From NCBI GenBank assembly GCA_002633025.1, contig NMRB01000252.1, positions 101,193-165,192 of the forward strand: DNA of 64,000 nucleotides, read 5' to 3'. A program made the translations under genes and the position numbers. The notes beneath the pieces were generated by a model, which worked only from the letters and a program-made list of their open reading frames with translations, was not told the origin of the DNA and did not search any database. Below, in pieces: positions 1 to 13,800 of this stretch. The DNA comes from Notospermus geniculatus. Taxonomy: Eukaryota; Nemertea; Pilidiophora; Heteronemertea; Lineidae. Every line of letters starts with the position of its first letter. The stretch's first letter is position 1.

Positions 1-389
1 GAGTCAGGAACATGCAGGTTCTGAAAAATTTTCAAGGTATCTTTGCCACTGTCATTTGATGTTCAAATTTAGCCTTGATCATGGCATATAGCCTCGCACT
101 CGTAATATTTTACTATGTACGATTATCAACTCAAATCTTGGAATTAAATCAGCTTCAAATTTAAGTCTTCACAATTCCGTTCATGGGATATGACAAATTG
201 TGATACATCCTGATGAAGGTTATCTTGAGTGTTCCAATGGTTTATGTCATCTGAGATAGGCTGTGGTCAGGATATTGAACTTTCTCTGAAATGAAAAAAA
301 GAAGTGTGCTGCTGTATTACTGAATTCCGCATGGAAATAGCTACTTGAGTTGCTCACTAATCTAACTTCATGAAATGAAGATGTAGGCA

Positions 390-660
390 TATTCCTACCT
401 GTTCCATACCAATCTTACTTTGTGAATAAAGATGTATTACACCAGCCTACCTTGTGATTAAATATGTATTACACCACCTTGCACTATCTTCTTACCTCGT
501 GGATAAAGTTTATTATACCATCTTACCTCATGAATAAAGATGTATAACATTCTTTATACCACGTGAATAAAGAGGTATTACACCATCTTACTCTGTGGCT
601 AATGATGTATTACACCATCATACCTGTGAATACATGTATATGCAGATGTATTACACCACA
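390..660. repeat. degenerate ~40-bp minisatellite
   Basis: About seven imperfect units of roughly 40 bp share the pattern 'ttaccT.gTGAATAAAGATGTATTACACCA'-like words (for example GATGTATTACACCA near 430, 600 and 645). Units are too diverged to define exact borders. No coding potential is seen. Confidence 0.55.
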
Positions 661-943
661 GACACTGACCTTGCCATTTGGATTACTGTGTAGGCCCTTC
701 CCTTCCGGTTGTTCAAAGTGAAATACATAATACTGGGGTGTACTCCGAACAGTGTCAAAGGCTATACAAATATGTCTCGCAATCGCACGTCTATTCTTTC
801 TTTGATGTCATCATCAGTGGTCATCATTAAAAAGTGGTGGAATTTTCAAATGTTTCTAATTGCTGCATAATGGCACCAGTATGAATCCCCTCGCACGGCT
901 AATTGCATTTTCTTTTAGCGACGATCGCTGCGGAAATGAAGTT

Positions 944-1692
944 GATAATGAGGGCAGCACGAGCTCGAATAATTTCGTATCCAAATCCACCGCATTGTCA
1001 CTCACTAGCCTGAACTGTACGGGTCATAACAATGAGATGACTGACATGCATCAGCAATTTGTTGGTTATTTAAGGCTGATGAGGTTTCAGCTTATTTCCT
1101 AATCACTGTAGATCTACGTGATGCTGGAATGGGGGTCCAGATGGATTGATTGACAGCGCTGCTTCCTGAAAGGCCCTGATTGAATGTATGTCAAATGGCA
1201 TCATGCCAGCTGACTCGTCAGTGTACATGTGCACACTAAGATTCCTTTTCAGTCTTGTTCTCCTTTTTAGCTCACCATGGTGAGCTTATACAATGGTTGT
1301 GCGTCCGTCGTCCGTCGTCGTCGTCGTCGTCGTTGTCCGTTAGCAGGGCACGTTTCGTAACCGCTGAAGATAATGAGGGCAGCACGAGCTCGAATAATTT
1401 CGTATCCAAATCCACCGCATTGTCACTCACTAGCCTGAACTGTACGGGTCATAACAATGAGAGGACTGACATGCATCAGCAATTTGTTGGTTATTTAAGG
1501 CTGATGAGGTTTCAGCTTATTTCCTAATCACTGTAGATCTACGTGATGCAGGAATGGGGGTCCAGATGGATTGATTGACAGCGCTGCTTCCTGAAGGCCC
1601 TGATTGAATGTATGTCAAATGGCATCATGCCAGCTGACTCGTCAGTGTACATGTGCACACTAAGATTCCTTTTCAGTCTTGTTCTCCTTTTT
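944..1692. repeat. tandem duplication of a ~325-bp segment with a short element between the copies
   Basis: Positions 944-1268 and 1369-1692 are nearly identical, with one 1-bp indel and a few substitutions. They are separated by about 100 bp that begins with the TAGCTCACC element. Small reading frames at the same place in both copies encode the same peptide only because the DNA is duplicated. I see no known domain in them. Confidence 0.85.
1268..1368 (+). mobile_element. TAGCTCACC...GTCCGTCGTC-type dispersed repeat (partial)
   Basis: The segment starts TAGCTCACCATGGTGAGCTT, a near-perfect short palindrome. It is followed by a GTCCGTCGTC microsatellite-like run and then GTTAGCAGGGCACGTTTCGT. 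This combination is a familiar dispersed non-coding repeat in marine invertebrate genomes; that is recollection, not a search. It sits exactly between the two copies of the 325-bp duplication. Confidence 0.5.
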
Positions 1693-2008
1693 GGAGCCTT
1701 CCCTGAACTTGGGTGTAAGAAGCCAGTTTCTACTGACTGTATGGCTTGGAAAAAAATTACATGAAATCAAATTCACTGTTGGTTCTACTACAGCTACTTC
1801 AGGCCAGCAGGGTTAAGCGCAGCAGCATGGATCTGGATGCTGGACTCGCAGTTTGATACCTAACACAACTCAGAAAGAAAAACAAGAACAGCCTTTGTTA
1901 GCCAGTGCACTTCCTTGGAGCCTCATTAATCTGTCATATTAAGTTAGTTATATTGACATAAGTGAGTTAGTATTGGGTGTGGTTGGTTGCATCAATCCAT
2001 TAGAAACT

Positions 2009-2111
2009 NNNNNNNNNNNNNNNNNNNNNNNNNNNNNNNNNNNNNNNNNNNNNNNNNNNNNNNNNNNNNNNNNNNNNNNNNNNNNNNNNNNNNNNNNNNN
2101 NNNNNNNNNNN
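2009..2111. other. assembly gap (Ns) bordered by poly-C
   Basis: 103 Ns are followed directly by a run of about 19 C. The sequence probably dropped out at a homopolymer. Positions 1693-2008 and 2132-3630 show no gene I can support. Confidence 0.95.
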
Positions 2112-3634
2112 ACCCCCCCCCCCCCCCCCCCGAAGAAGTCTTGTCTCTTGGTTATGTCATTGGATGCCAAATGAATAGGCCTACAGTACACCCTACTGAA
2201 CACTGTGGCCGACCCCGCTTTAAAATTCCGTTAAAGGAGAATTTGAGATGGTCCCTGCTTTCCTCATGTCAGTAATTAGATTAATCAGTGCTGAGCTAAC
2301 CACAAAGGCCTGTTACTCACTGCCTAGGAACTATGTTAACTCACTTATCTGATAGGAATTCTTCCATCAGCAAATTGTTTTGTTTTTCAACCTAATGGAG
2401 CAATACATCAGTAATGGCACATGAGTGATAGTTCCATTGTAGTTAGATTCTCTTATCAAAATTCATCGGCTGCTTCTCTGATTGTCGCTGGCACCTACCG
2501 TGCTGGGTCAACAGAACTATTGCAGGCCATCAGCAACTTGTAGGAAAGGATGATAGATTTCCAAAGATGATGCCCTTTCTATGAAGGTTTGTATGCATAG
2601 CATCAGGTGTCTTTCCTTTATAAAGTGTTTTCCACCAAACTCGTTACAGATTACGTGATAACATTCTTCTTTTACTAAAAAACTGCAGACCCATGATATT
2701 GGCCAATGTGTCACCACAACTGAATTCCATTTGATTACATAGATACCAGTGTAATCCAATCTTCAGCTGAACTTCCAAGGACTACTGAGTAACCAATGTG
2801 GGCTATAGGTTTTCCCATAATTTTACACCATCTACGGCACATAATGAGTAATAAGTAGGCCATTGTTGTTATGTAGCGATTATAAGCAGAAAAGATTGCT
2901 GTTCATATTACTGCCCCTTTTCATTGATAAAGCACTAATTCCTGCACAGATTCCATTATCATGACCTGAATCAGGGAAAATCATCCGGCCAAGTGGATCA
3001 ATGGATCAGATTCGGGTGCCTGGTGTGGGACATGAAGTGGCACATTGGGGGATGACAGTCAGGTCACTTGTTGGGTTTTCACAACCAACATCAGTCCCTG
3101 CAGGTTGAGCAATGAGTCAAAATCTTTCTAGAAGTAGCAGATCGCCCACTGCTATGATGTCAATGCTCAAAGCTTCACTTTCTTTTTGAACTTTTGACAG
3201 GTGTACAAATGTACATGTGTGCTGACCAATAAGAACCATGATGAGATTCAGATGTGTCACCCAAGTCTCAAAAAAAGCAAGGACTCTGGATCCAAGCACT
3301 CGGGCAGAAGCAGTTGGCAGATAATCACCATCCTGGCAAGCTCTGGTCCTAACGTCCTGGAGGAAGTCTTCCACTCTACTAAGCAAAAGTCTATTGGAGA
3401 ACACTGCAAGGAAGAAGTTTCAAGGAACTAAAGCAAAATTCTGATTTCAGAATTTCAATCAACAGCTCGATGCTATGTAAAGTGACATAACACAAGTATT
3501 TTCCCAAGGCACTGTTGGCACATTCTGAAGCTGCTTTCTCACTTTGCATACGCTTGATCTCTGCATGAGTTTGACCACAAAATTCCTTGCCGTCGCTAAC
3601 ATAACATAGCAAGACCCCGAAATGACTGGCATTG

Positions 3635-6600
3635 TGGATACTTGGACTAATGAATATTGTTCTATTGATTGCGAACTGTTAAATATTTTCACACTCAGTT
3701 GTGTCACCTGTTGCGAATGTTGTGCACGATACTTGTGTGAAACTTTCTTAGGAAGTGGGCAGAGTGGCGTCATGTCCCAATGTCAGTGATGTGGTTGCCT
3801 CCTGGTCAACAATTTGGCATTGTTATTTGTACAAATCGATCGTCCCAGAAAAGCATCATACAACTGAAGCATCCTCTTACTTATGTGTCTTCGCATCATT
3901 CCTCGCTCCTCAATTTATCTCTGTAACGGTTGCAGCCACCCTCAACATCTCTTGCCCCCACCAGCATTTGAAATCACTTGGACTACTGTTGGTTCCTCTT
4001 GTCATTCACACTCAGCAGTTAAGGTCCTTTCAGTTCTTTAGGCTCTGTCTCTGAAGGAACAAACATGACAGAAGTCCTAGGATAAGGATTTGATGAGGTT
4101 CTGTCTTCCTGTTTCTGAAAGAACCGCAGTCCTTACATCCTTGCTGGATGTTACTGTCTCTTTGTAGCCTTTTCCTCTCCTTCACTTGAGCTTTGCCATA
4201 CAAGACATCATCAGTGGTGTGAATGGGTTAACATACCTATATGATTTCTACTGAAGAAGTATAGGTCTCCTGCTTCTTATATGACTACACAAGCCATTAA
4301 ATCACAGAAAAAACTGTGTATAGGAGTCAGGTTTCTAGGCCATTGGGTCATTGTTGCTGAAGAAGTGGGAGTGATGCTGTCAGGCCTTGGGCTCTTTTCA
4401 CCATTAAAGAACATCTCTCACAGAAATAATCAACAACTTCCAAAAGGAGCAGGATTCATACCAAGAACTGAAACCTATCGATCAACAGCAACCTGTGTGA
4501 AGGGACGGATATCCCAATGAAACAGTGGCCAGGAATAAAAAGATTCAATGTAGCCGAATGATATTAGGCCTATTTTTAATCTGCTTTGGAACAACAGAAC
4601 TTTTGCATACTATTCAAGGGGACATTCCTTACTCTTACACCTCCACCCTTCCCTTTGTCTTTCAGGGCCCTAAGAAGTCTGAACCACAACAACAACAATT
4701 AACAACCAACATCTTGCTGTGTGGAAGAACTTTGCAAATCGATCCTGTTGTTCTGAGTCCTGCTCTCTTCTCCCGTTCTTTTGCCACATCAGGAGCCTAG
4801 TTGCTGTCAATAGGCTGTTGTGATGTAATGGTAATCACTTTCAATGCTGTGGCACATTTCTTTTCACATTTTTGACCCCTTCTAGTGAAGAAGGAAAGCT
4901 TATGCTTGACTGCACTCAGCTGGCATGGCATGGTGGACCTTTAAATCAAGAGTTGAGTTCGCAAATTAAAAACTGCGATCTTGCAGTTTTCTTTGAGAAC
5001 AAGTCAATTATAGCTGAGGAGTTCCAGATGACATCTTGTCAACTGAAAAAGTATAGGCTTGCACAAAAAGCCTATGATATTCTGGAAGATGAATGAAGTG
5101 GAGACATGCATCCTGTACTCAATCTGTCCAGCGCCATAAAAAGCCAAACCTGGCTTATGGCACGTTCTGCGTCAGACCTACCAAAGTGTGGGAAAGTGAA
5201 ACGGTTGTGTACAAATTACAAATTACAAATTACAAATTAGTTTATTGCACCTTGAAATTGACAAATTTCATCAGCAGAAATTACAATAAACTTGTGTGCA
5301 TATAGTTAGAAAGAGTGAAAGAGAGGGGGAAGATAACCAGGATCTGTCTTTGGAATGTGTACCTGGTATCCTAGCGTACATGATCTGAAATGAGTAATGC
5401 TCCTGAAGACAGAGGTCAACCTCTGCAGGCAAGAGACACAGAGTTGATCAACAGGTCCTCTTTCACTAGATACTTGGACTAATGAATATTGTTCTATTGA
5501 TTGCGAACTGTTAAATATTTTCACACTCAGTCGTGTCACCTGTTGCGAATGTTGTGCACGATACTTGTGTGAAACTTTCTCAGAAGTAGGCAGGCAGAGT
5601 GGCGTCATGGCCGATTTCACTGATGTGGTTGCCTCATGGTCAGCAATTTGGCATTGTTATTTGTACAAATCGATAGTCCCAGAAAAGCATCATACAACTG
5701 AAGCATCCTCTTACTTATGTGTCTTCGCATCATTCCTCTCTCCTCAATTTATCTCTGTAACGGTTGCAGTCACCCTCAACATCTCTTGCCCCCACCAGCA
5801 TTTGAAATCACTTGGACTGACACTGTTGGTTCTCTTGTCTTTCACACTCAGCAAGGTCCGTTCAGTTCTTTGGGCTCTGTCTCTGAAGGAACAAACATGA
5901 CAGAAGTCTCGGATAAGGAATTGGTTGGTCAGGTTCTGTCTTCTCGGTTCTGATTAAAAGAACCGCATATCCTTGCCGAAGATTACTGTCTCAGCCTTTT
6001 CTCTCCTTCACTTGAGCTTTGCCATATAAAATGTCAACGGTGACGTGAATGGGTTAACATACCTATATGATTTCTACTGAAGAAGTATAGGTCTCCTGCT
6101 TCTTATATGACTACACAAGCCATTAAATCACAGAAAAAACTGTGAATAGGAGTCAGGTTTCTAGGCCATTGGGTCATTGTTGCTGAAGAAGTGGGAGTGA
6201 TGCTGTCAGGCCTTGGGCTCTTTTCACCATTAAAGAACATCTCTCACTGAAATAATCAACAACTTCCAAAAGGAGCAGTATTCATACCAAGAAACTGAAA
6301 CCCAGCGATCAACAGCAACCTATGTGAAATGACGAATATCCCAAGGAAACAGTGGCCAGGAACAAAATGATTCAATAAATGTAGCCGAATGTTATTGGGC
6401 CTATTTTCTATGGCTGTGCATTGGAACAACAGAACTTGTGCACGCTATTCAAGGGGACACTCCTTATTCTTACACCTCCACCTTTCCCTTTGTCTTTCAG
6501 GGCCCTAAGAAGTCTGCAGAACCACAACAACAACAACAATATCTTGCTGTGTGGAAGAACTTTGCAAATCGATCCTGTTGTTCTGAGTCCTGCTCTCTTC

Positions 6601-7130
6601 TCCCATTCTTTTGCCACATCAGGAGCCTAGTTGCTGTCAATAGGCTGTTGTGATGTAATGGTAATCACTTTCAATGCTGTGGCACATTTCTTTCCACATT
6701 TTTGACCCCTTCTAGTGAAGAAGGAAAGCTTATGCTTGACTGCACTCAGCTGGCATGGCATGGTGGACCTTTAAATCAAGAGTTGAGTTCGCAAATTAAA
6801 AACTGCGATCTTGCAGTTAGAAAACCTGAACAAGTCAATTATAGCTGAGGAGTTCCAGATGACATCTTGTCAACTGAAAAAGTATAGGCTTGCACAAAAA
6901 GCCTATGATATTCTGGAAGATGAATGAAGTGGAGACATGCATCCTGTACTCAATCTGTCCAGCGCCATAAAAAGCCAAACCTGGCTTATGGCACGTTCTG
7001 CGTCAGACCTACCAAAGTGTGGGAAAGTGAAACGGTTGTGTACATGATCTGAAATGAGTAATGCTCCTGAAGACAGAGGTCAACCTCTGCAGGCAAGAGA
7101 CACAGAGTTGATCAACAGGTCCTCTTTCAC
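3635..7130. repeat. 1.8-kb direct tandem duplication
   Basis: A unit beginning at 'gatacttggactaatg' (3635) recurs at about 5467. The two copies stay alignable to about 5466 and 7130 respectively, with many small indels and point differences. The last ~210 bp of the shared part (about 4999-5212 and 6829-7042) look essentially identical. Copy 1 carries a 167-bp insertion (5213-5379) that copy 2 lacks. Short reading frames inside do not keep the same frame in both copies, so I do not call a gene. Confidence 0.9.
5213..5379 (-). mobile_element. truncated non-LTR retroposon tail with a paralogous empty site
   Basis: On the minus strand the insertion ends in AATAAACTAA followed by about four TTTGTAA units, a LINE/SINE-like 3' tail with a simple 7-bp repeat. 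It is flanked by GTAC on both sides (5209-5212 and 5376-5379). The second copy of the enclosing duplication has a single GTAC at the corresponding place (7037-7042), which is the empty site. No coding sequence remains. The clade is unknown. Confidence 0.65.
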
Positions 7131-7536
7131 TGCAGCCAGCCTGTTGATAAGTCGCACAGTGAGGTAGCTGCCAGAGGCTTTGAAATTCACCTTGGGTATT
7201 GTTTGCTTTGGAAGGCTTTAAAGCCTTGGACTGTTGGCAGTTACTATTTAAGGCCTACGGAAAGGCACCCTTTGGCCTTTTCGTAATCCCTCGCAAGTTT
7301 ACCAAGGGACATCCAAAGTCAGTTTGGAAGCAGTGCAATCCAAAACAGTTGCACATCTTCTTCCTTTATGATAAAACTGAGGGCCAAGATCCTTGGTGAT
7401 GTAAGAACATCATCAGCATTGGTGACTCCCAATTCGTTCTCTTTCATTTTGGATGTCTGTGAAGTTCTCCAGTCTTGGGAGTTCGTGGCGAAAGCTCACC
7501 ACTCGGGCCATATAGATTTTAAGGAATCTGGAAAAC

Positions 7537-7867
7537 AAGGATCCCCAATGAACCCTACGGAATTAACTCGAAATAATGCCGGTGATATGAGAAAACGACA
7601 TTACTATGAATGTATATTACACTGTACAAAAAATCCGCTAAGAAAACGTCCCTAAATATTTTTTTTGCGATACATGTTCAAAATAGGCGTAGGCCTCCTA
7701 TGAGATTTTCAAAATATTTTGAACGTATATCGCAAAAAAATTTATAGACGTTTTCTTGGCGGATTCTTTTGTAGATTATAATTGTCTTATACATTCATAA
7801 TAATGTCGTTTTCTCATATCATTTGCGATATTTGGAGTTAATTCCGTCAGGTTCCTTGGGGATCCTT
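7537..7867. mobile_element. foldback (long inverted repeat) element
   Basis: AAGGATCCCCAA at 7537 pairs with its reverse complement ending at 7867. The arms run about 150 bp inward with scattered mismatches; shared words include GATATGAGAAAACGACATTA and AAGAAAACGT. The centre near 7690 is only a few tens of bases. No open frame of note, so this is a non-autonomous foldback/MITE. Confidence 0.8.
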
Positions 7868-10800
7868 ATCGCCACCGGAAATCTCAATCATTATGGGCAA
7901 CAATGATCCATATATTGTTTTCAAAAGTGCCCTCCCATCACATCTCTAAAATATTAGAAACTGAAGGTCATTTCTGATGTTCTTCACATAACCATGGCTT
8001 TCCTCCAGGCAGACTTTTTCTCTGTTGCTCTTTCCCAAGCCTGTTCTTTTGACGGGGAATCATATCCAAACACAGCTTAGCCCCAAGTGATCGAGGTCTG
8101 AATTCCCCCCAAAAATAATGAATGTGATGGAATTATGTGATCTTTCATTGCTCTGGTCCTGCAACTGTCAACATTTGACATTTTTCTTTTAATCCCAGGC
8201 TGGGAATGTGAGCTTGTTATGTTGTGGAATTTTCTTCAAGGTCTGTACCTAACTGCGTATTGACCTCAACCATCTCGCTTTCCATTTGCATCATAGTTGA
8301 CTGTGTTGTATTGGTCGTGCTCAATCAATCCATTTATCAGAGTTCAACATTTCAATTACGGTAATAAGATTGCACAGGTAGAAATCGAATGCATGACTGA
8401 TTGCATACTGTACAATGCCTCTCTCATTACCTACAGACTTCAAAGCATGTAGGTATGCTTAAGACAGGTATAAATGCATTCATCTTTTAATTATTCTATT
8501 GGTGATCTGGACCTACATCAGAATCAGGTGGATAAGTGACTGGTTTGACATTCTGACCATTCACAAACAGAAATGGTATTTGAGTTCTATCCTGATTCTG
8601 TTGACTTACCAAAGGTGGTCCATAAGCTCCAGTGTCAATGTTTGGACATCAACAACTGAAGTCACGGTTTTGTTTCTTTGATTTTGTGGGCAAGGATGGA
8701 CCAATATAGCGATGCATCAAGTCACGTCAAGTTGGACATTTTGTTATTCACATGGTTCTTGAAATAGCATCAGCTCTGCTTCTCCAAAGTGCTCCTTCTT
8801 CAGCAAGTTAGGTCATCACAATTGATCTTTCCTGGGCCAGATCAATAGATTACTTTCTGACCAACCAACACACCCAAGGACAAGGATCAACATGAAAACA
8901 CAAGCATGTCTCAGTCGAGTCAAAAGGTTAGCCTCGCTTCCTGGTCACAAAAGTTTGGTCCAGGGTCCACTTTTCCTTTAGAAAAGGAAGTTCTTAGAGT
9001 ATGGAAGTTGACGATCAAGTTGAGTCCGGTTCTGCAATGCAATGCGTCAATAAACCTGACAAGTTATAAAGGAACCAACTTCTTTTATTGCTTACAAGGG
9101 TTTTTCAGCACATTTATTCTGTTCTAGGTGTTTTGCTGACAAGACTCCTTTTGCGTTGGCGGACATTGCATATTGTGATGAGTTACGGTGAAATATGAAG
9201 TGGGTTTTGTTTGGTCCTTAATACTCACACAGGTGGCTGACCTTTCTGTCAGCGATTCATTGCTCTCTGCGATGGCTTTTGCTCTGGAATATACCAAAAA
9301 AGTGGAAAATTTGTGGTAATTTCTTCTCGCATTTGCGTCACTGCATGATCAGGTGATAAGGTATTAGGATCAAGCTCCTTACCACCTGTAGACAACCGCC
9401 CCTCACTATGCAAGTCATGAGTGTCACCTGTAGACAGCACCACTCCAAAACCATCTGAAAAAGAAGCTTGCAATCTGGTCATCAAGACCTCAAGACTCTT
9501 TACACGGATATTTTAGGAGTTTCTGAAGCCCTCTTGAGTTATGGTGCATGTTGCATACCAATGGAGTAAATATGCCCACATCATCGGTGAGGTTTGAGCA
9601 CCCATTGTTGAAATATCCGAAGGACTGCCAAGATAGGGAGTTCTATTGTCGTTCGTCGGAGGAACCATGTCAAGAGATCGAGTGACTTGCAGAGTTTGAA
9701 CATTTTGTTGTTATATAAAAGAAGTATGCTTGGATCTGAGTATGATGTCAGTCCTGTTTTCAATAGCCAGCGTACCAACTGCTCGGAGTAAACAGTCTGA
9801 GCTAAGATCCTGTCATTGGTACGAAGTGCTGGTTGATGCCAAGTTCTCATCTCTGCCCAGAATGCCAGATAATGACTAGCTTGGCGTTATCGCTTGAATT
9901 GCTGCCATGTTCCGTCAAGAGTTAGGCTACTGGTGATCAATGCTACTTTCACTTTCTGTGGTCCGGTTCCTTCTCATCTCATTGTTGGCTTTGTGTACCC
10001 TGGGACCTGTTCACTGGCGACTCCCAACAACTCTTTGTTTGTAGCCTTGACATGTCACTGTAATTTTGGCATCCGATGATGTCAGACCGAAGCATCCTTT
10101 CATCAGGACTGAGGAGGGTTGACGGTGTTCAGTTGGTGCATTCTTGTTGAGCCAAGTGGCCTCCTCAAACAGGACCACCTGCTTGACAGAGCTGATAATG
10201 GGCAGTATTGGACTATTGGAACGGACTCAGGCAAAGCAGCATCCTGTGGTGATCATCAGGGGTTCTTAGCACTTGCTCCCTGCATCACCACACACGAACC
10301 CCACTGATTACCTCAGGACAGCTAGGAACTGGACTCGAGTCAAACAAGCAAGCATTGATGAAGCAATCGCATGGTCAGGTTGATGACGCTTCTGTTGCTT
10401 CTGTGACCGATCTGTTCTTGTGTACTGCATGTCAAAGTCGACTGCAGTTCTTCTGAAAGTGACATTGCGTGGGGACAGTCGGTGGCGTCTCAGAGGCTGG
10501 GTAGTTTTTGATTTCAATGCATTTCAATGGAAGTTCAACTCTTTTCAGAAAGAGTTAAACATTGGTTGAAGTGTTTCTTCCGGTTCTTACCATGTACACT
10601 GTTTGTACAGCGATTGAAGATCTCGGTTGCATTTTGTGTCAATGGCTATTTATTCATATTTCTTATCGGCATGATGCATTCTTGGGTTAAAGCAGGCCAA
10701 CTTTGCGTAAGTGTTTGCTGACATGCAACTGGTGTTTACTCTGTAACTTAATTTTCGACAGGCCTTGCTTTAGACTTGTGCTTGGCTATTGTTTGATTCG

Positions 10801-13800
10801 AAATTTAAATCTCAAAGATCAAGCTTCGCACTGAGATAAAAAGTGATGATTGCGACAGTTTGAGCTTCTAATTTGGTAATTTCCCTCAAGTTATTGGTGA
10901 ACACTGGTTGCAACCTTTGCCGGAAATGAGACATGTAACATTTCAATCTTTTAACTTTGCGGTGAAGTGCAGGATCCTGTAGGCCTTCTGCACCCTTGAT
11001 GATATATGGGGTGGCACTTGGGATGGAGTGTCTTTCTTCTGTTGGGGGGGGATGACAGGACCACCAACTGCGTGAATATTAGGAGGCCTTTATCTCAGCT
11101 GAACATGAATGACTAAGAGTGTTGAGGAACTGGCCCTCTATACATACATGTACTGTATACCAGTATCTACATCTTTTTTGTGGAAAATGAAAGTATGTAA
11201 ATATTTTGTGGAAATCATGAATGGCTCAAAGTTAAATCATGCCATAGATCAAAATCTTTTACATAACTGCTGACAGGACCATTCTTGAATTTGCTTTCAT
11301 TGTAAAAATGATTCATGCCCTCGACACCACCATGTTAGGATTCCAGGAAATTTGCACCAAGAGGGCACTATAACAGATGATGATGATGACGGTAACTTTC
11401 ATTGTTTTCATATGATGTATGGGCATGAATTGTTTTTGTCTGCGTTTAATTGGTGTTGATTCACAGAAGTAACCTCGACTTTCCACAAATTGTTACTCAT
11501 CCTTGCCCTCTCTTTGTGCCCTCAGCCTTGTCTACTTTCATTTTGTACTTTTGGCTTATTTCCACTTCCATAAAAAACTAGAGGTTTTCATGTTTTTGAG
11601 TTGCTTCTTTCCTCAAGGTAATGGCATCATTACTACCCCAGCTCGTCACAGTTGCAGAGCCCTCTCTTTTGCCTTGAGGCTTATTTTATGGGTCTTTTGC
11701 ATCGCACATGGCAGGAGTTGAGAAAGCTGGCTGAGTTGGTGCTTATTCTGAGAGGTCCTGATGGGATGCTTGCATTTCCGCATCACCCTCGCATCTTGTT
11801 GTCACAGTTACAGAGCTGATTGTCTTTGTCAAATTCCTCTACATCTCGAGGATGGAACTCTGGTTTTGTAGCCAGCTTCAGTGGAGTCCTACCTGCTCCT
11901 CTCATCACCTGTTGACTATGGGAACGTCTCTCCCCCACCGCAGAGGCCACTGCTCTTCCTCATGAACCAGCTTCCTTTGTCTCTCATTTGTTCTTTGAAT
12001 CACTGGTGTATTTGTTATCTGTCTCATGATTCAATAGAATGATCTTTTGATATAACATTATGTGGTCAACCCACGTAGCTCCATATCAAATTTTTTTCAG
12101 GATTCCTTTACACAGAGCGGCCCCTGTTGGTTTGATTTCAATGGCGTTGTCAAACATTCATCTTGGCTATTATGCGTTAAAGAATGGCATCCCTGGACCA
12201 GGAACTAATAAAAGACCTCATTGCAAGCTCAGCATCATATTGAAAAACTTGTCATTTCGACACCATGGCGTCTAAAAATATTTCCTTATTTCTCAATTCT
12301 GTCATTATGCAGAGTCTGCTGCGTAAATCTTGATGTCCCGTTGTGAATTGTCGCGTTTCTTGGATATTTGTCGTTCGTGCCTTGTCGGTGAATTTGAGAC
12401 CCCAAATCTCATCATTTATCTGCAAAGCTCGAATAAACGACCCTGGACATCCCTGAGTATTTACCCTGGTTCTCTCTCAACTTACTAGACATTGTAGTCC
12501 GCTAAAGATAACCACTGGTGCGTGACCCAATCTCAGTGGATGGACTCACAACTGTCCCTGCGTGGAAATTTTTAGAACTTTCTGACAAAGAGCTAGGAAG
12601 TTGTGTTCATGATTTGTAACATGATTACAGAGTTAAATTTTCAGGTGCAGTGAACGGCAACTTTAGTTGAGCTTTAGTTGATTGGTGAAAAAATAACTTT
12701 GAGTGGGTTGATGCCTTCAAAAAGTTTTGTACCAAAAGGGCACAAAAGATCAACTTGACAGATCAGTCGATTGCACTACTAGTTCCTCTTCTCATCTGCC
12801 CTGTGGCTGGCAGTCAGTTTCTTTTATTAGGCCTTGTAGTAGTGTGGGCGGTTCATGGACCCTTTGGAGTATTGAAATCGTCCACCATGTGAAACTAACA
12901 GTGTGTCTCAGAAATAATGCCCCCTATATCATGAAACACTGTGGAATAACCTGATGATGGCAATGGGTGCCCTGATCATCACACAGTACCCTGTCAGTTT
13001 CATGAGACAAATCCAGCTAGATGCTGGCTGCTGGCACCAGTAGGTTGCTACAAGTTAGCCCTTGTAGGAGCTGTAGAAGAAGGACACCCTTGACTTCCTC
13101 GTAATTATTCAATTTAAATCATTTGATGTTAATTGGCCTAATTGTTACATAGTGGTTCTTTGTGTCACTGATTATGATGGTGATAATAGCATATTATAAT
13201 GTGAGGTATTGTTCGTTTTGATGCTGGTGCCATTAAGCGTGATTAAATCTGCTACCTTGTACATTGCAGTGAAATTGCTTGCAACCGTTTTTGTGAGTCT
13301 TAATTTAATCAAACTGGACTGAGGTGGGGGTCTGTACAACTTGTACTACAAGTCAGTTTGTTAAGGCCAGTATGCTGTTGTATGACGACCAAAGAAAAAA
13401 AGTGCTGTAGGAGCTTCTTGCCCTGACAGGTTTCAAAAGGGAGTGTTGTCAAAGGGCAAGGGGATTAGGCCTTACCCAAAAAGCCTTTCAAATTTGTTGA
13501 GGAGTTTTACATTGGTATTGGATGCATATGTGGAGTGGGATTGAACTTGTGCCCACTGTAACAAACTGGAATGGGACCACTTCCTCAGTATTGATGGCAA
13601 TGGCTTGACTGATGCTAATTTGCAGACAACCCAGATCTCTTCTGCGGCATTGTCTAGTCTTTGGGACAGGTTTCTCTGAGTTTTAGTTGCACTTCCCAGA
13701 ACGGACAAAAAGAGGCAACTTTAGAATCCTTGACATGGTTCTGGTTCTGTATTACTTTTCTGCCCGGTTTGTCAACTTCTGCCTTTTTGCTTGTGCCAGT

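Noticed and set aside
860-1527. Two frames sharing a 50-residue peptide
   Set aside because: The identity is explained by the underlying DNA duplication. No domain and no conserved start.
4872-5096. 74-codon frame with an acidic helical end, partly repeated in the second 1.8-kb copy
   Set aside because: The upstream part is out of frame in the other copy. Sequence outside the frame is just as identical there, so there is no sign of coding constraint.
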